The notes: generated by a model not told the origin, from the sequence alone. Shown: positions 44,490-55,571, counted from the first letter of the stretch. The stretch is 64,000 bases of DNA from Laccaria trichodermophora (GCA_018417955.1 JACTVC010000003.1:3472001-3536000); one strand, 5' to 3'. Numbers and translations: made by a program.

Positions 44490-46310
44490 TTGAAGGTGCA
44501 CATATTTTCCGAGAAGCAAAACAATATTCCCGGATGTATTTTGGCATTGCCAGCCACCGAAACCTTTGGTTTTAACATGTAGGCAACACAATATTTCCAG
44601 AGATACTTCAGAACAACCAGCTGATGAAATCTTTGGTATTAATATCTATGGAGTGCACATATTTTCTGGGAGGCAACATAATATTCCCGGAGGTACTTCG
44701 GCACTACAAGCCGACGAAATCTTCGGTTTTAACATTTGTTTAGTGCACATATTCTTTGAGAGGCAACACAATATTTCCAGAGGGATTTCGGCACTACGAG
44801 CCGACGAAATCTTCGGTTTTAACATGTGTTGAGTGCACATATTCTCCAAGAGCCAACACAATATTTCCACAGTTATTTCGGCACTACCAGCCGACGAAAT
44901 CTTCGATTTTGATATCTATTGAGTGCACATATTTTCTGGGAGGCAACACAATATTCCTGGAGGTACTTCGGCACTACGAGCCGACGAAATCTTTGGTTAT
45001 ATGTATTGAGTGCACATAGTCCTTGGGAGGCAACACAATATTTCCAGAGATACTTTGGCACAACCAGCTGATGAAATCTTCGGTATTAGTATCTATGGAG
45101 TGCACATGTTTTCTGGGAGGCAACACAATATTCCCGGAGGTACTTCGGCACTACCAGCCGACGAAATCTTCGGTTTTAATATCTATTTGGTGCACATATT
45201 TTCTGGGAGGCAACACAGTATTCCCGGAGGTACTTCGGCATTACGAGCCAACAAAATCTTCGGCTTTAACATGTGTTGAGTGCACATATTCTTTGAGAGG
45301 CAACACAATATTTCTGGAGGTACTTCGGCACTACCTGCCAACAAAATCACAATGTTTCCGGCAGTACTTCGGCACTACCAGCTGACAAAGTCTTCGGTTT
45401 TAACATGTGTTGAGTGCACATATTCTCCGAGAGCCAACACAATATTTCCACAGGTATTTCGGCACTACCAGCCAATGAAATCTTCGGTTTTAACATGTGT
45501 TGAGTGCACATATTCTCTGAGAGCCAACACAATATTTCTGGAGGTACTTCAGCACAACCAGCGGACGAAATCTTCGGTTTTAACATGTGTTGAATGGACA
45601 TATTTTCCAGGAGGCAACACAATATCCCTCAACCAGCTGCCGAAATCTTCGCTTTTAACATGTATTGAGTGCACATAGTCTTTGGGAGGCAACACAATAT
45701 TTCCAGAGGTATTTCGGCACTACCAGCCAACAAAATCTTCGGTTTTAATATCTATTGAGTGCACATATTTTCTGGGAGGCAACACAATATTCCCGTAGGT
45801 ACTTCGGCACTACCAGCTGACAAAACCTTCGGTTTTAACATGTGTTGAGTGCACATGTTCTTTGAGAGGCAACACAATATTTCCGGAGTTACTTCGGCAC
45901 TACCACCCAACAAAATATTCGGTTTTAACATGTGTTGAGTGCACATATTCTCTGAGAGCCAACACAATATTTCTGGAGGTATTTCGGCACTACCAGCCAA
46001 TGAAATCTTTGGTTTTTACATCCATTGAGTGCACATAGTCCTTGGGAGGCAACACAATATTTCTGCAGGTATTTCGGCACTACCAGCCGATGAAATCTTC
46101 GGTTTTAACATGTGTTGAGTGCACATATTCTCTGAGAGCCAACACAATATTTCCGCAGGTACTTCGGCACTACAAGCTGACAAAATCTTCGGTTTTAACA
46201 TGTGTTGAGTGCACATATTCTTTGGCAGGCAACACAATATTTCTGGAGGGATTTCAGCACTACCAGCTGACGAAATCTTCGGTTTTGACATGTAGGATTT
46301 CAATTTGAGC
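44490..46310 (-). repeat. ~90-bp tandem array, right (inverted) block
   Basis: About nineteen units of the same 90-bp repeat as 36577-43465 but inverted. Consensus on this strand is TTCGGCACTACCAGCCGACG, AAATCTTCGGTTTTAACATG, TGTTGAGTGCACATATTC, then GGCAACACAATATT. Frames in it encode short periodic peptides but differ from unit to unit. Confidence 0.9.
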
Positions 46311-46324
46311 CGAAGATCACCTCA

Positions 46325-46564
46325 TTTTTTGATGTTGTGTTGCCTGATGTGGGAAGACTTACCAATCCACTGGAATACGCCCGAATAGCCCACAGGGTAT
46401 TGCATCAGGAATACGAGGAGGGTTTGAGAGCTTGAGATGCTCTTTTGGAGGCAATGGCACACATAGAGGATCAGTTGAGGCAGTTGGATACTATGGTCAT
46501 GCTGAAGGAAGAGGAGCTTCAGATCAAAGCAAGGATTGAGAAGGCAGAGAAATCAGTGTCATAG
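46325..46564 (+). pseudogene. Coiled-coil C-terminal coding remnant, right arm
   Basis: Plus-strand twin of 35459-35697: FDVVLPDVGRLTNPLEYARI ... EEGLRA, TGA, DALLEAMAHIEDQLRQLDTM ... EKAEKSVS, TAG at 46562-46564. The same premature stop in both arms means the stop predates the arm duplication or was spread by conversion. Confidence 0.55.
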
Positions 46565-48121
46565 TAGTGACCTTCCCCTGTCTTCGGATGTATCTTTCGG
46601 CCTACTTTTTTGTCGGTCCAGCATATGATCACATGTTAAATAGCAATTGGGCCCAATGTTGCGGGATATTTCACAATTGGGCCACACTATCTCACCTTAA
46701 GGTAAAAGCATGCATTGGGCCCAACTTTATTCAATAGTGTCTAGATAGCATTGGCCCCATTGGGGTAGCTCTATGGTACATAGGTACAATTGACCATGTG
46801 GAGTACCATTGAACTATAATGTAACATATGAGTACTTGTGTTGCCACATCATCAGCTTTTCACATCATGCCTAAGTTGGTTTTCAAGCCAGAAAAAGCCA
46901 TTCATAGTAATATCTACTGTTCTGTCTCAATACATTGTCAACCTACATCATGACCTGACTTGAGGATACATCCAGGGACCACTCAGCTCATCCTATTGCC
47001 CTCAAAGAGCTGATATCAAAGTTGACTATGTTTGGGACAGGCAAGTAGCTATCAATGTGAAGACACACCAGCAACTATCAATGTGAAATCAGAGAATAGC
47101 CTGTCCTGATGTGAAAGGCAACTTGGGTATGATGTCAAAAACTAATCATTTGGCAGTAGCAATGTGTAAAGCAATTTAATCTGTCAAACCATATCCACAT
47201 GGACCTAGAACCATGATCTGAGATAGGACAGTAGCTATCAATATGAAGGCATAGAATAGCCTTTCTTGATGTGAAAGACAACTTGTACATGATGTCAAAA
47301 GTAAATGCTGCAGCAATGGCAATATGTAAAATCATGTCAATCCTTTAACCTCATCCCCATAACCTATACAGAGTCAAGGACACTATAAACTATATGTCAA
47401 CTGCAAACTTTTGTAGCCTCAAAAAGCAGACACTACAAACTTTTCTAATGAAAAAGCGGACACTACAAACTTTTCTAATGAAAAGGCACACACTACAAAC
47501 TGTTGTAGTAGTCTAAAAAAGCGGACACTATAAACTTTTCTAATGAAAAGGCACACACTACAAACTTTTGTAGTCTAAAAAAGCGGACACTACAAAACCT
47601 TTTCACCTAACCCTAATTTTGTAGTCTAAGTCCAAGCTTTTGTAGTCTAAGTCCGACTTTTGTAGTCTTTTGTAGTCTATCAGTAAACTTTGTAGCCTAT
47701 GTCTGACCTGTTTGTAGTCTATCAGTAAACTTGGTAGTCTATATCTGACTCTTGTAGTCTGTCAGTGTTAATTGCTCTTGTAGGGAATGCACCTTCCTTT
47801 TTTGGTCAGTTTTTCCCATGATATGATATTTGTTGCCCTTTCATTTAGCTTTCTAAATGTGTTGGAATCATGTTATTTGGTTTTGTTTCATGGAGAAAAA
47901 TGCAAAAAAATGCAAAAAACAAAAAAAAACACGATGCTTTTGGAATTCCTTTACCTCATATCTCCACAACAGGAGCACTTCAGAACATAATTCAACCAGA
48001 TTCAGGAAGCTACAGTGCAGGGGTACAACTTTCGCTTTTTGACTATTTTTGGTAATTGGTCATGTGACCACCCTCCCAACAACCCATGTGATACATATCA
48101 TCATTATTATATAGTTTTCGG

Positions 48122-49007
48122 TAATGAAAGTGCCAAAGGGCCTAATGAGAAGTAATGAAATTGTCAAGGTGCTCAATGAAATATCCTAATGAGAAATATA
48201 AAAAATCGTAATGAAAATGTCAAGGAGCATAATGAAATATCCTAATGAAATTTCAATGAAATGGTAATGAAAGGGTCAAAGTGCACAATGAAATATCCTA
48301 ATGAAAATTCTAAGAAATGGTAATGAAAAAGCAAAGGAGCCTAATGAAATATCCTGATGAAAAGTCTAAGAAATGATAATGAAAGGGCCAAATATTCTAA
48401 TGAAATATCCTAATGAAAGTGCCAAGGAGCCTAATGAAATATTCTAATGAAAATTCTAAGAAATGGTAATGAAAAAGCGCAGGAGCCTAATGAAATATCC
48501 TAATGAGAATTCTGAGAAATGGCAATGAAAAAGTGCAGGAGCCTAATGAAATATTCTAATTAAAATTCTAAGAAACGGTAATGCAAAAGCGCAGGAACCT
48601 AATGAAATACCCTAATGAAAATTCTAAGAAATGGTAATGAAAAAGCGCAGGAGCCTAATGAAATATCCTAATGAAAATTCTAAGAAATGGTAATGAAAAA
48701 GCAAAGGAGCCTAATGAAATATCCTAATGAAAATTCTATGAAATGGTGATGAAAAAGCACAGGAACCTAATGAAATATTCTAATGAAAATTCTAAGAAAT
48801 GGTAATGAAAAAGCAAAGGAACCTAATGAAATATCCTAATGAAAATTCTAAGAAATGGTAATGAAAAAGCAAAGGAGCCTAATGAAATATCCTAATGAAA
48901 ATTCTAAGAAATGGTAATGAAAAAGCGCAGGAGCCTAATGAAATATCCTAATGAAAAGTCTCAGAAATGATAATGAAAGGGCCAAAGAGCCTAATGAAAT
49001 ATCCCCA
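48122..49007. repeat. ~57-bp tandem array, right copy
   Basis: Mirror image of 33015-33900; units of CCTAATGAAATATCCTAATG type. Confidence 0.88.
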
Positions 49008-49181
49008 TGGTATCTCATTATCCTTGCCTATAACTTATGAAAGATTCCAGTGATAAATCAAATGAAATAGATGGGCAATCCTAACGAGATGCCTTTCATA
49101 AAACTTGTGGCATTATACACAATGGCTCTTGGACAGTTGTCATAGATTAATCATAAAAGTGGTAGCCACCAGTCTCCATGC

Positions 49182-50500
49182 ACTGCTTCCGTGATGGTAT
49201 CATGTGCCTCTTTCATGATTTCGACATGTAAGTTCTTTGGAACACATAGCCGAGTGTTTCCTGTTGAGTCCTCAAAATAGATGAGTCCCTCCTTTGAATG
49301 ATGGTACTGAGAACAGGTGGGGTTCCCTCCATTATCCGCCTTCTAACTTTCTAGTACTAGATTGAAATGAGGGTCCTTTTCGTATTTCTTGGTCATCTAT
49401 TTGAACAGTAGTCAAGAATGAACGCAATGTTGCATATGATATTTCAATCTCTTCCTTGTTTTCCAACGTTACTGATACGTTTATAGACGTATGATCAGCT
49501 TCAGGCTGGATTTCGGCATTAGCGAAATTTGTTGCTGATGTTAGCAATTTTTCCTCGAACACCGGCCCTAGTTCTTTGAACATGTCTCGTAATGGGTCCT
49601 CAACTTGCTTCAATTCAACGGGTTTACTTCATCGTCTAATGGACTTTTCTGCAGTGGTATTCGCCGTCGTAGTCGGGAAACGGGATCCACATTAGAGTGG
49701 ACTCTTCCTGCACAATTAACTATTTTGATATTAGGAAACACAGAAAATACTAACCCCCACATTAGAAGTCTTCGGTTAACATTCTGAAATGTCCTGCTCC
49801 AGGTTAACGCTGCATGGTCAGTAACAGCGAATATATTTTCTCCTTCCAAATACAGCTGAAATTTAATGAGTCCTTCTTTCAATGCTAGGGCCTCTCTCTC
49901 GGTCGGCGAGTAGTTCCGTTCAGCAGATTGTAATACCCTGGACCAGTATGCGATTACCCGTTCCACATGTACAGTGGTGTTGTCGAAATCTTTATCCCAT
50001 TCCCCTGGTTGCAGAATGTCGGAGTTTTCTTTAACTAGGTGAGTGATGAGGTCTGGGACAGGTTCTCTAGATTTGAATGTGCGTTCTAATAATTCATACG
50101 TCTTAGTTCCTCACAATTCCTTAACCTTGATTGGTTGAACTTGTTGAAGAATGGCTGCAAGTGCAAAATCACAAGCGTCAGAGTAAATACAATAGGGAAG
50201 TCCAGGCATTGCATGTGCCCGTACTGGGGCCTGCGTTAGGACTTGTTTGCAGAGATCATACGCATTTTGCTCCTCCTTTTCCCACTTCCACTTATTTCCT
50301 CGTTTCAGTCATTGGAATAACGGATGAACAATCCACGCGTAGAAAGGAACATAAGAGGAAAAGTAGACCATCATGCCCAGGAACACTTGTAAGTTGTGTA
50401 CGTTCCTGGGATTATCTAGTTGAATGATAGCATCGACCTTTTCCTTATGGGTTGATAATCCTAGTTGGGATACCTTTTGCCCAAGTAACATTAGGGACTG
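49182..50500 (-). pseudogene. RNase H and linker region of the chromovirus
   Basis: Minus strand 50290-49610 reads ...EEQNAYDLCKQVLTQA, PYCIYSDACDFALAAILQQV, VERVIAYWSRVLQSAERNYS, PTEREALALKEGL, IFAVTDHAALTWSRTF. This is the D-E-D order of Ty3/gypsy RNase H, which removes the RNA of the hybrid. 49613-49332 (EDPLRDMFKELGPVFEEKLL) is the linker before integrase. After a frame change, KEGLIYFEDSTGNTRLCVPK and KEAHDTITEAVHG lead into the zinc-binding domain, which is cut at 49181. Several frame breaks are present. Confidence 0.78.
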
Positions 50501-51292
50501 GTACCCGAAGTGTCATTTACCAGGTGATAGAGTAATTTTAGTGTCCTTAATTGCCTTGAGAACTAGTTCAGTATGATTTATATGATCTTCAAAGGACTTA
50601 GAGAAAATGATGATGTTGTCAATATATACCAGTGCAAAAATCCAGAGGTACGGAGCTAAAATTCCTTGCATAACTCTCTGGAATACTGCAGGCCTGTTAC
50701 GATACCCAAACGGCATCCTTTTAAACTGGTATAATCCTCTGTGGCTCCTGAATGCGAGTTTTTCTTGGTCTTCAGGCTTAATGCTTAATTGCGTGAATCC
50801 CGCGAGTGTGTTGAGTGTTGTTAGATATTGGCTTCCTTCCAAGGATTGAAGTATTTCATCCTGCCAGGGCAAGGGGAACTCATCTGCTATAACTCTTTCA
50901 TTTAATCTCCTGAGATCAATAACCATTCGAGGTTTGTTGTTCCTATATGCTATGAACATGGGTGCCCCCCATGGGCTTTTAGAGGGTTCTATGACACCCA
51001 ATTTAATCCACAAATCCATTTGCTTGTCGATTATGTCCCGGTTGGCAGGCAACGCTTGATAGGGTGGAATGGAGATCGGTTTTGTATTAGGGACCAGAGG
51101 GATATCTACTTCTACCGCATAATATCCTAGCCTTCCTTCAAGTCCAAATGCTTCCTTATGTTGCATTAAAACTTCTCGTAGTCGCATTGCTTGAGCAGAT
51201 GTCAGATTTGGCGAAATATCAACTTCTTCCAGTAATTGTGTTAAATTTGTAGAATCCTCTGGTGTCTCAGCGGTTTTGGGTCCTCCTTCCAA
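50501..51292 (-). pseudogene. Reverse transcriptase of the chromovirus with both catalytic aspartates replaced
   Basis: Recognisable blocks are YAVEVDIPLVPNTKPISIPP, VIEPSKSPWGAPMFIAYR, KPRMVIDLRRLNERVIADEF, LPWQDEILQSLEGSQYLTTL, FRSHRGLYQFKRMPFGYRNR and PAVFQRVMQGILAPYLWIFA. The family motif LDTLAGF is LNTLAGF (codon 50810-50812) and YIDDIIIFS is YIDNIIIFS (50615-50626). Both changes are GAC to AAC in a CpG context. Reverse transcriptases need these aspartates for metal binding, so the enzyme would be inactive even if expressed. The frame stops at 50513; the thumb/connection continues in another frame (LDNPRNVHNLQVFLGMMVYF at about 50,330-50,430). Confidence 0.88.
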
Positions 51293-51331
51293 AGGTGGCT
51301 CTGCTAGAACTTCATCAGCTGAGTAGTCCCA

Positions 51332-52535
51332 TCATGATGTATCTTGTAGATTCTTGACTTCACTTTTTGCAGTCTGCACAAAAGGATTCTCTCTGGTACA
51401 AGCCTCGTCCCTGTTCACAATACTTCGCAGTAGATTAGCATGTGCGCTAATAGCATTGTGCTCACTTTCACAGAACTGGCTTTCTTTATCCAGCCAAGTC
51501 CAAGAGTCCTGTCCCTGACTCAGGACATGCCCTGCAGGGATGGTGATCGGTCTCTGAGAGAAATTAGAGACATACACTGATGGGGATTCCTTACTTATTA
51601 GGGTATCACCGCATCCATAAATGTTCTCTGGACCACCACTTGTTGCTAATCTCTTTTCTACAAATAAAAGATCAGAATTCCCTATGAAATTAGCATGCAC
51701 CTTTACTAACTTAGTAGTTTCAGGGGCAATTTCAACAGAATATTTTGAGCAAATGTGATTGCTCGTTGATCGTTGGGTAGATCGGTGTTTTAACTTCTGA
51801 GACTTCCTGTGCTGTTTAGCTTTGAGCGCTTTAGCCGTGATATCAGGTTGCACACATAACTTAAATGCGTGGCCATCTTCGTCAATGAAGCCTGATTTAA
51901 GAGAATTATGTACCTTCTTAGAGCATCTGGATTGGCTGAATAACAAGGTGCTCTGGCCCTCTTAAGGAAATTGAATACTGGTCAGTGAAGTCATTTCCAA
52001 GGATGAAAGGCATTGACATTCCTTTAACAATATATGCTTCAACCTTTATAAGGACTGGGCCTTCTACAGTTTCGAAATATAAACTTAGTGTGACGTACCT
52101 GGTAATTATCATGTTCCCAGTTACTTGAATTAAATTTATCCATTGTCCAGTCCAGATTTTGGGTTGGACAGACATTTGCTCAAGTGTTTTCTCGGAGATC
52201 AATGTGATGTCGGAGCCTGAGTCCACAATGACTGAAATGGGCTTACCTTCCAGATCATTAAGGTAAGCTGACATCTCGGTGGCACGTGCTCCCAGAAAGG
52301 CGCATCCTGGTGGTTGGGCTAAATGTTTCTTAAGTTTGATTATTGGTTTGACTGTGTTATCTCCTTGCGTTTGCGTGTAAAACCAGGAGCCTTTCATTTC
52401 TTTCGAAAGTTTGCGATGTGTTTTGCAGTTGATAAGAGGAGGTGCCAAATGTTTGATAAATGTTGAACTTAAAGAGGGCGAGTTGGCATATGGATTCCGC
52501 AAGTTCCTCTGCCAAGATTCAGCACCTGAATACAC
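51332..52535 (-). pseudogene. Aspartic protease and protease-RT linker of the chromovirus
   Basis: 52535-51946 contains ISVIVDSGSDITLISEKTLE with the active-site VDSGSD at 52210-52227 and the family's second mark, FILGNDF. This is a pepsin-fold retroviral-type protease that would cleave the polyprotein. 51946-51332 in a shifted frame holds a lysine-rich segment and SVYVSNFSQRPITIPAGHVL, the domain often found between protease and RT in fungal gypsy elements. Confidence 0.8.
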
Positions 52536-52649
52536 TTGAGAAGTCTTTGCTATGCTTACCCCCCCCAGCTTCGATACTTCCTTTAGAGCTGAGAGGGTTT
52601 CGAAAATTCCAGATTACTGCTTACTTCTTCTTCGTCTGAGTTGCTGAAT

Positions 52650-55223
52650 CATTCGTAATAGGCGTTATCATACTCTTCTTGCACTTGGTTGTCTTCCACC
52701 ACTGTGACTACCACATTTACTCTAGTGCACTTTTCTCCTTTCCTAGTGTGCTTGCAGTCTCTGTCCCAGTGTTTCCCACTGCCGCAGTGTCGACAGGGTC
52801 ATGCACCCTTTTCCTCTGGCATACCATGGGGCAAGACGTTGGAATCATCCTTCAGAAATTGCAGGTTTGAAGTTGTTCTAGACCATCCTACAAGATTGAC
52901 ATGAGCATTCCTAAAGGGGTTGTAAGGACTTCGGCTGGAATTATCCTTGGGGTAATTTTGATTACCTTGTCGGTTTCCGCTTGGATTTGAATTTTCTCCT
53001 CCTCCTAACTTGAGGAGTGAATCCTTGTGAAATTTAACGGATAATTGGAACTGCTTGAGATTCGGGAGCAAATGAGGAGTGATAATGGGTGTCCAGTATG
53101 AAGGGGCGCCCTCCATGACCTCGTTGATTAATTCCTTATCCGTATAATTATAGACAAACTGCAACAATTCTAGTTTGCAAATAACATACTCACTAGGAAT
53201 TTCCCATCCATTGCCCATGTCGTGGTATGAGGCTCGATTCGCGCACGCCTTCTGCCTGTCAAGGAATGCTCTGTTCATATAATATTCTCCGATGGCAGAT
53301 CGTAATGAATTCCAATCTTGTTCAATTCTATCTTGTGTTTCAACACTTTGGCTATAATACCAAATTTCAGCCGATCCGGTGAGCCGCATAGGTGCCAGCA
53401 TACCTAATTGTTTGAAAACCATAGAAGACCTTTTTGCTAGGCTATTGATTTTCAAGAGCCATCATTGTAGGCTCTCCGGATTCCCATCCCATGTAGGAAT
53501 AGCATCGACCTTAAGTTTAGTATCAAATTGAGGTTCAGGAGAAGGCTTACTTGTTAAAGAAGCCAATACTTCTGGGTTAGCGTTAAAGGGGTTCTTCCTT
53601 GGATCTCCTGGTAAGGACGGCTTCCTAGGTCCTCTGGGGGGACCATTATTCCTTCCTCCATTGTCGCTATCGTCACTAGTAGCTGCACTCTACATCGATG
53701 TATTTATGGCAGCTGCCGTGGCAAAACTTGATCAGCTACCATGAGGGAATGAAATGAAATTTCATTGATTCACAGCACCCATTTCATTCAAAATGATTCA
53801 TTCTGTTTCATTGATTCACGGCAACTGTTTCATTCATTTCATTTCATTGATTCACAGAAATTACTTCATTTTTCATTTCATTCCACCACGGCAACTGTTT
53901 CATTCATTCCTTTATTGTTAGAGCTGGGAAAATTATTATGTAATTGATGTAAAATATTAAAGTGCCTTATTTGGCAACAGTATGCCTATCTTGTTATGTA
54001 TTTGAGCCTCAAATGCAAAAGTACTCCCATATGGCCTCCCACACCACTGCAGTAGGGCACAACACATATCAGGCATAATTGTATATTATTTCCTTATTTA
54101 GGTGTGTATTAAAACATCGAAATTGTTGCCTGAAAGATTGAAACAAAAATGAAATAAAGAATGAAACAAAAATTCCATGGTAAGAATGAAACAAAAAATG
54201 AAACAAAGAATGAAATAGTTGCCAGGAATAAATGAAACAGAATAAATTTCATTCTTCCTGGTAGGAATGAAGAAAGGATTGAAATGAAATGGAATGAAAC
54301 AAAAACGATTTCATTCTCCATGGCAATGAATGAAAAAAAATGAAACAGTTGCCGGGAATAAATGAAACAGAATAAATTATCTCAAATGAAACAGGTGCCG
54401 TGAATGAATGAAAACTTTGCATTTCATTCATTCACGGTAGCTGATCAAGTTTTTTTATGGCAGCTGCCATAACTACATCATGTAATTGGCAGCTACCAGT
54501 CCTATCGTCACCATCAGAATCCCCTGGGTCGCCTCCTCCTCAAGGTCGTGAATGTTGAACACTATTTCCTGACCGATGGGAATGAGAAGTGTCCGGCCTA
54601 TCATCCTCTTGAGATTCATGCATAGATCCTGATTCAAATTTTGTGGAAACTGTTGTGTGTCCTACAGAGTTTTTGGATGCTTTTACTCTGAATAACTCCT
54701 TGATTGCGTGCAACAAGTTGTTCTGAACCAGATGTCCAAATGCTGAGGTGTTCATGTTAGCAGCTGGATACAAAAAACTCGTTTTCAGCTTCTTGAGATG
54801 TGTCGAGATGCTATCCGGCTCACTATCTATAAATGTTGGCTGATAGTCTCGAACTGCCATAATAGTTGGAGTCTTGATGATAGGTTTTTTGTAAGGCGTG
54901 ACTGGAGTGGTCGACTTGCAATTTCCTCTGTTTCTGGTGAAGTCATGATGTTCCGCGATATACCCCAAGAAGTTCTCTACTTCTCTACAGTAACATGCAC
55001 CTAAGATTTCAAAGTTGTTGGTGGTCCAAAATTCATCAGCTTTACCATTCAAATCCCATTTAGGTAAGGAAGGTATACCTTTGCCACTAGATATTAGATC
55101 CTCCTCCGCTTCATTCCTGCACTTCTTGAGTTGTTGATTCAGATTTATAAGGATGATTTTTTGTAGCGCAAATCCGGCCTCATCAGTGCCGTTATTGAAA
55201 TGGTAAAGGTTAGTCAATAGTTC
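52650..55223 (-). pseudogene. Gag with CCHC zinc knuckle, interrupted by an 828-bp insertion
   Basis: N-terminal part (55223-54510) is helical and charged: LTNLYHFNNGTDEAGFALQK, FEILGACYCREVENFLGYIA, IKELFRVKASKN. After the insertion (53666 to 52799) come GGRNNGPPRGPRKPSLPG, KVDAIPTWDGNPESLQ, a TGA, WLLKINSLAKRS, then RLTGSAEIWYYSQSVETQDR and VMEGAPSYWTPIITPHLLPN, a capsid-like region. CRHCGSGKHWDRDC (52754-52795) is a C-x2-C-x4-H-x4-C zinc knuckle for RNA binding. The true N-terminus is lost at the junction with element F. Confidence 0.8.
53674..54501. mobile_element. Small foldback element related to the giant palindrome, 828 bp
   Basis: Ends CACTAGTAGCTGC and the inverse of GACTGGTAGCTGCC. 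The 7-bp TSD is CTATCGT (53667-53673 and 54502-54508). Inverted arms continue with GGCAGCTGCC and AACTTGATCAGCTACC. The interior is made of TTTCATT/AATGAAAT iterations and a unique centre (53935-54110). Terminal register and TTTCATT-rich subtermini match the giant element. Non-coding. Confidence 0.85.
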
Positions 55224-55485
55224 GAGGACTTTACACTCCTCCACATATTCTGGTTGGACTCCAGATGGACTCCGGCAGACTCCAGATGGATTACTGCTGT
55301 TCATCCAGATTTTTTCTTTGGTGGCAACCCAGCCAAATGTTAGTCTAGGATCCACCTGGACTCCAGGTCCACCATCTGGACTGCATGGACTCCACCTCAT
55401 AACACAGTCAACCAGCCAGACTCCATATGGAGTCCAGCAAGAGTTTACAATTTCTGTTTATTTATTATTGTTATTATTAGACCAG

Positions 55486-55571
55486 AAAAAAAGAATGCCA
55501 TAGCCGGGAATTGAACACTCAATCACTTGGGCAGCTATTACTACCACAATAAACCACTACACCATGAAGGC
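55486..55571 (-). ncRNA. tRNA-like Pol III unit in element F
   Basis: Minus strand: A-box TGGTGTAGTGG (55554-55564), 35 nt, B-box GTGTTCAATTCC (55507-55518), 14 bases, then seven T (55486-55492). The body starts GCCTTCATGGTGTAGTGG like a tRNA 5' end. Boxes and terminator are at the same place within the element as in C and D, but the intervening sequence differs. Confidence 0.65.

Larger units (their letters stand above)
32848..49174. mobile_element. Giant palindromic (foldback) DNA element, 16.3 kb
   Basis: Ends are CACTAGTGGCTACC on the left and the inverse of GACTGGTGGCTACC on the right. The 7-bp TSD is TCCATGC (32841-32847 and 49175-49181); the base before each copy is also C. The outer ~2.85 kb are near-identical inverted arms (position x pairs with 82,023 minus x). 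Inside lie two inverted arrays of a ~90-bp repeat and a small inverted loop. No transposase is present. Subtracting the nested element D (about 5 kb), the original length is about 11.4 kb. The arms are almost identical although the host retrotransposon is badly decayed, implying recent insertion or arm homogenisation. Confidence 0.88.
46323..49174 (-). repeat. Right arm of the giant element
   Basis: Inverted copy of 32848-35699, including the coiled-coil remnant, motif cluster (47382-47767) and 57-bp array (48122-49007). The peptides of short frames in the two arms are identical, so the arms are nearly the same at nucleotide level, apart from a 1-bp indel near the outer end. Confidence 0.9.
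31527..55223 (-). mobile_element. Chromovirus (Ty3/gypsy) retrotransposon, interrupted twice
   Basis: Minus-strand order is gag, zinc knuckle, protease, reverse transcriptase, RNase H, integrase, chromodomain, as in Ty3/gypsy chromoviruses. Gag is broken by 53674-54501. The stretch between RNase H and the integrase zinc-binding region is broken by 32848-49174. Excising each insertion with one TSD copy restores the protein context: HGGYFKTYNRI across the second, SDGDDSDNGG across the first. The gag N-terminus is cut at 55223 by element F. Neither flanking LTR is identifiable. Many CGA-to-TGA stops and loss of both RT aspartates show it is inactive. Confidence 0.85.

Noticed and set aside
36577..46310. 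CRISPR-like array (regular ~90-bp repeats)
   Set aside because: Units are repeated throughout with no unique spacers, no cas genes are present, and the context is a eukaryotic transposon.
32840..49181. 8-bp TSD (CTCCATGC) and hAT assignment of the giant element
   Set aside because: The 828-bp relative fits the same termini only with a 7-bp TSD. The extra C is ambiguous, so I left the superfamily open.
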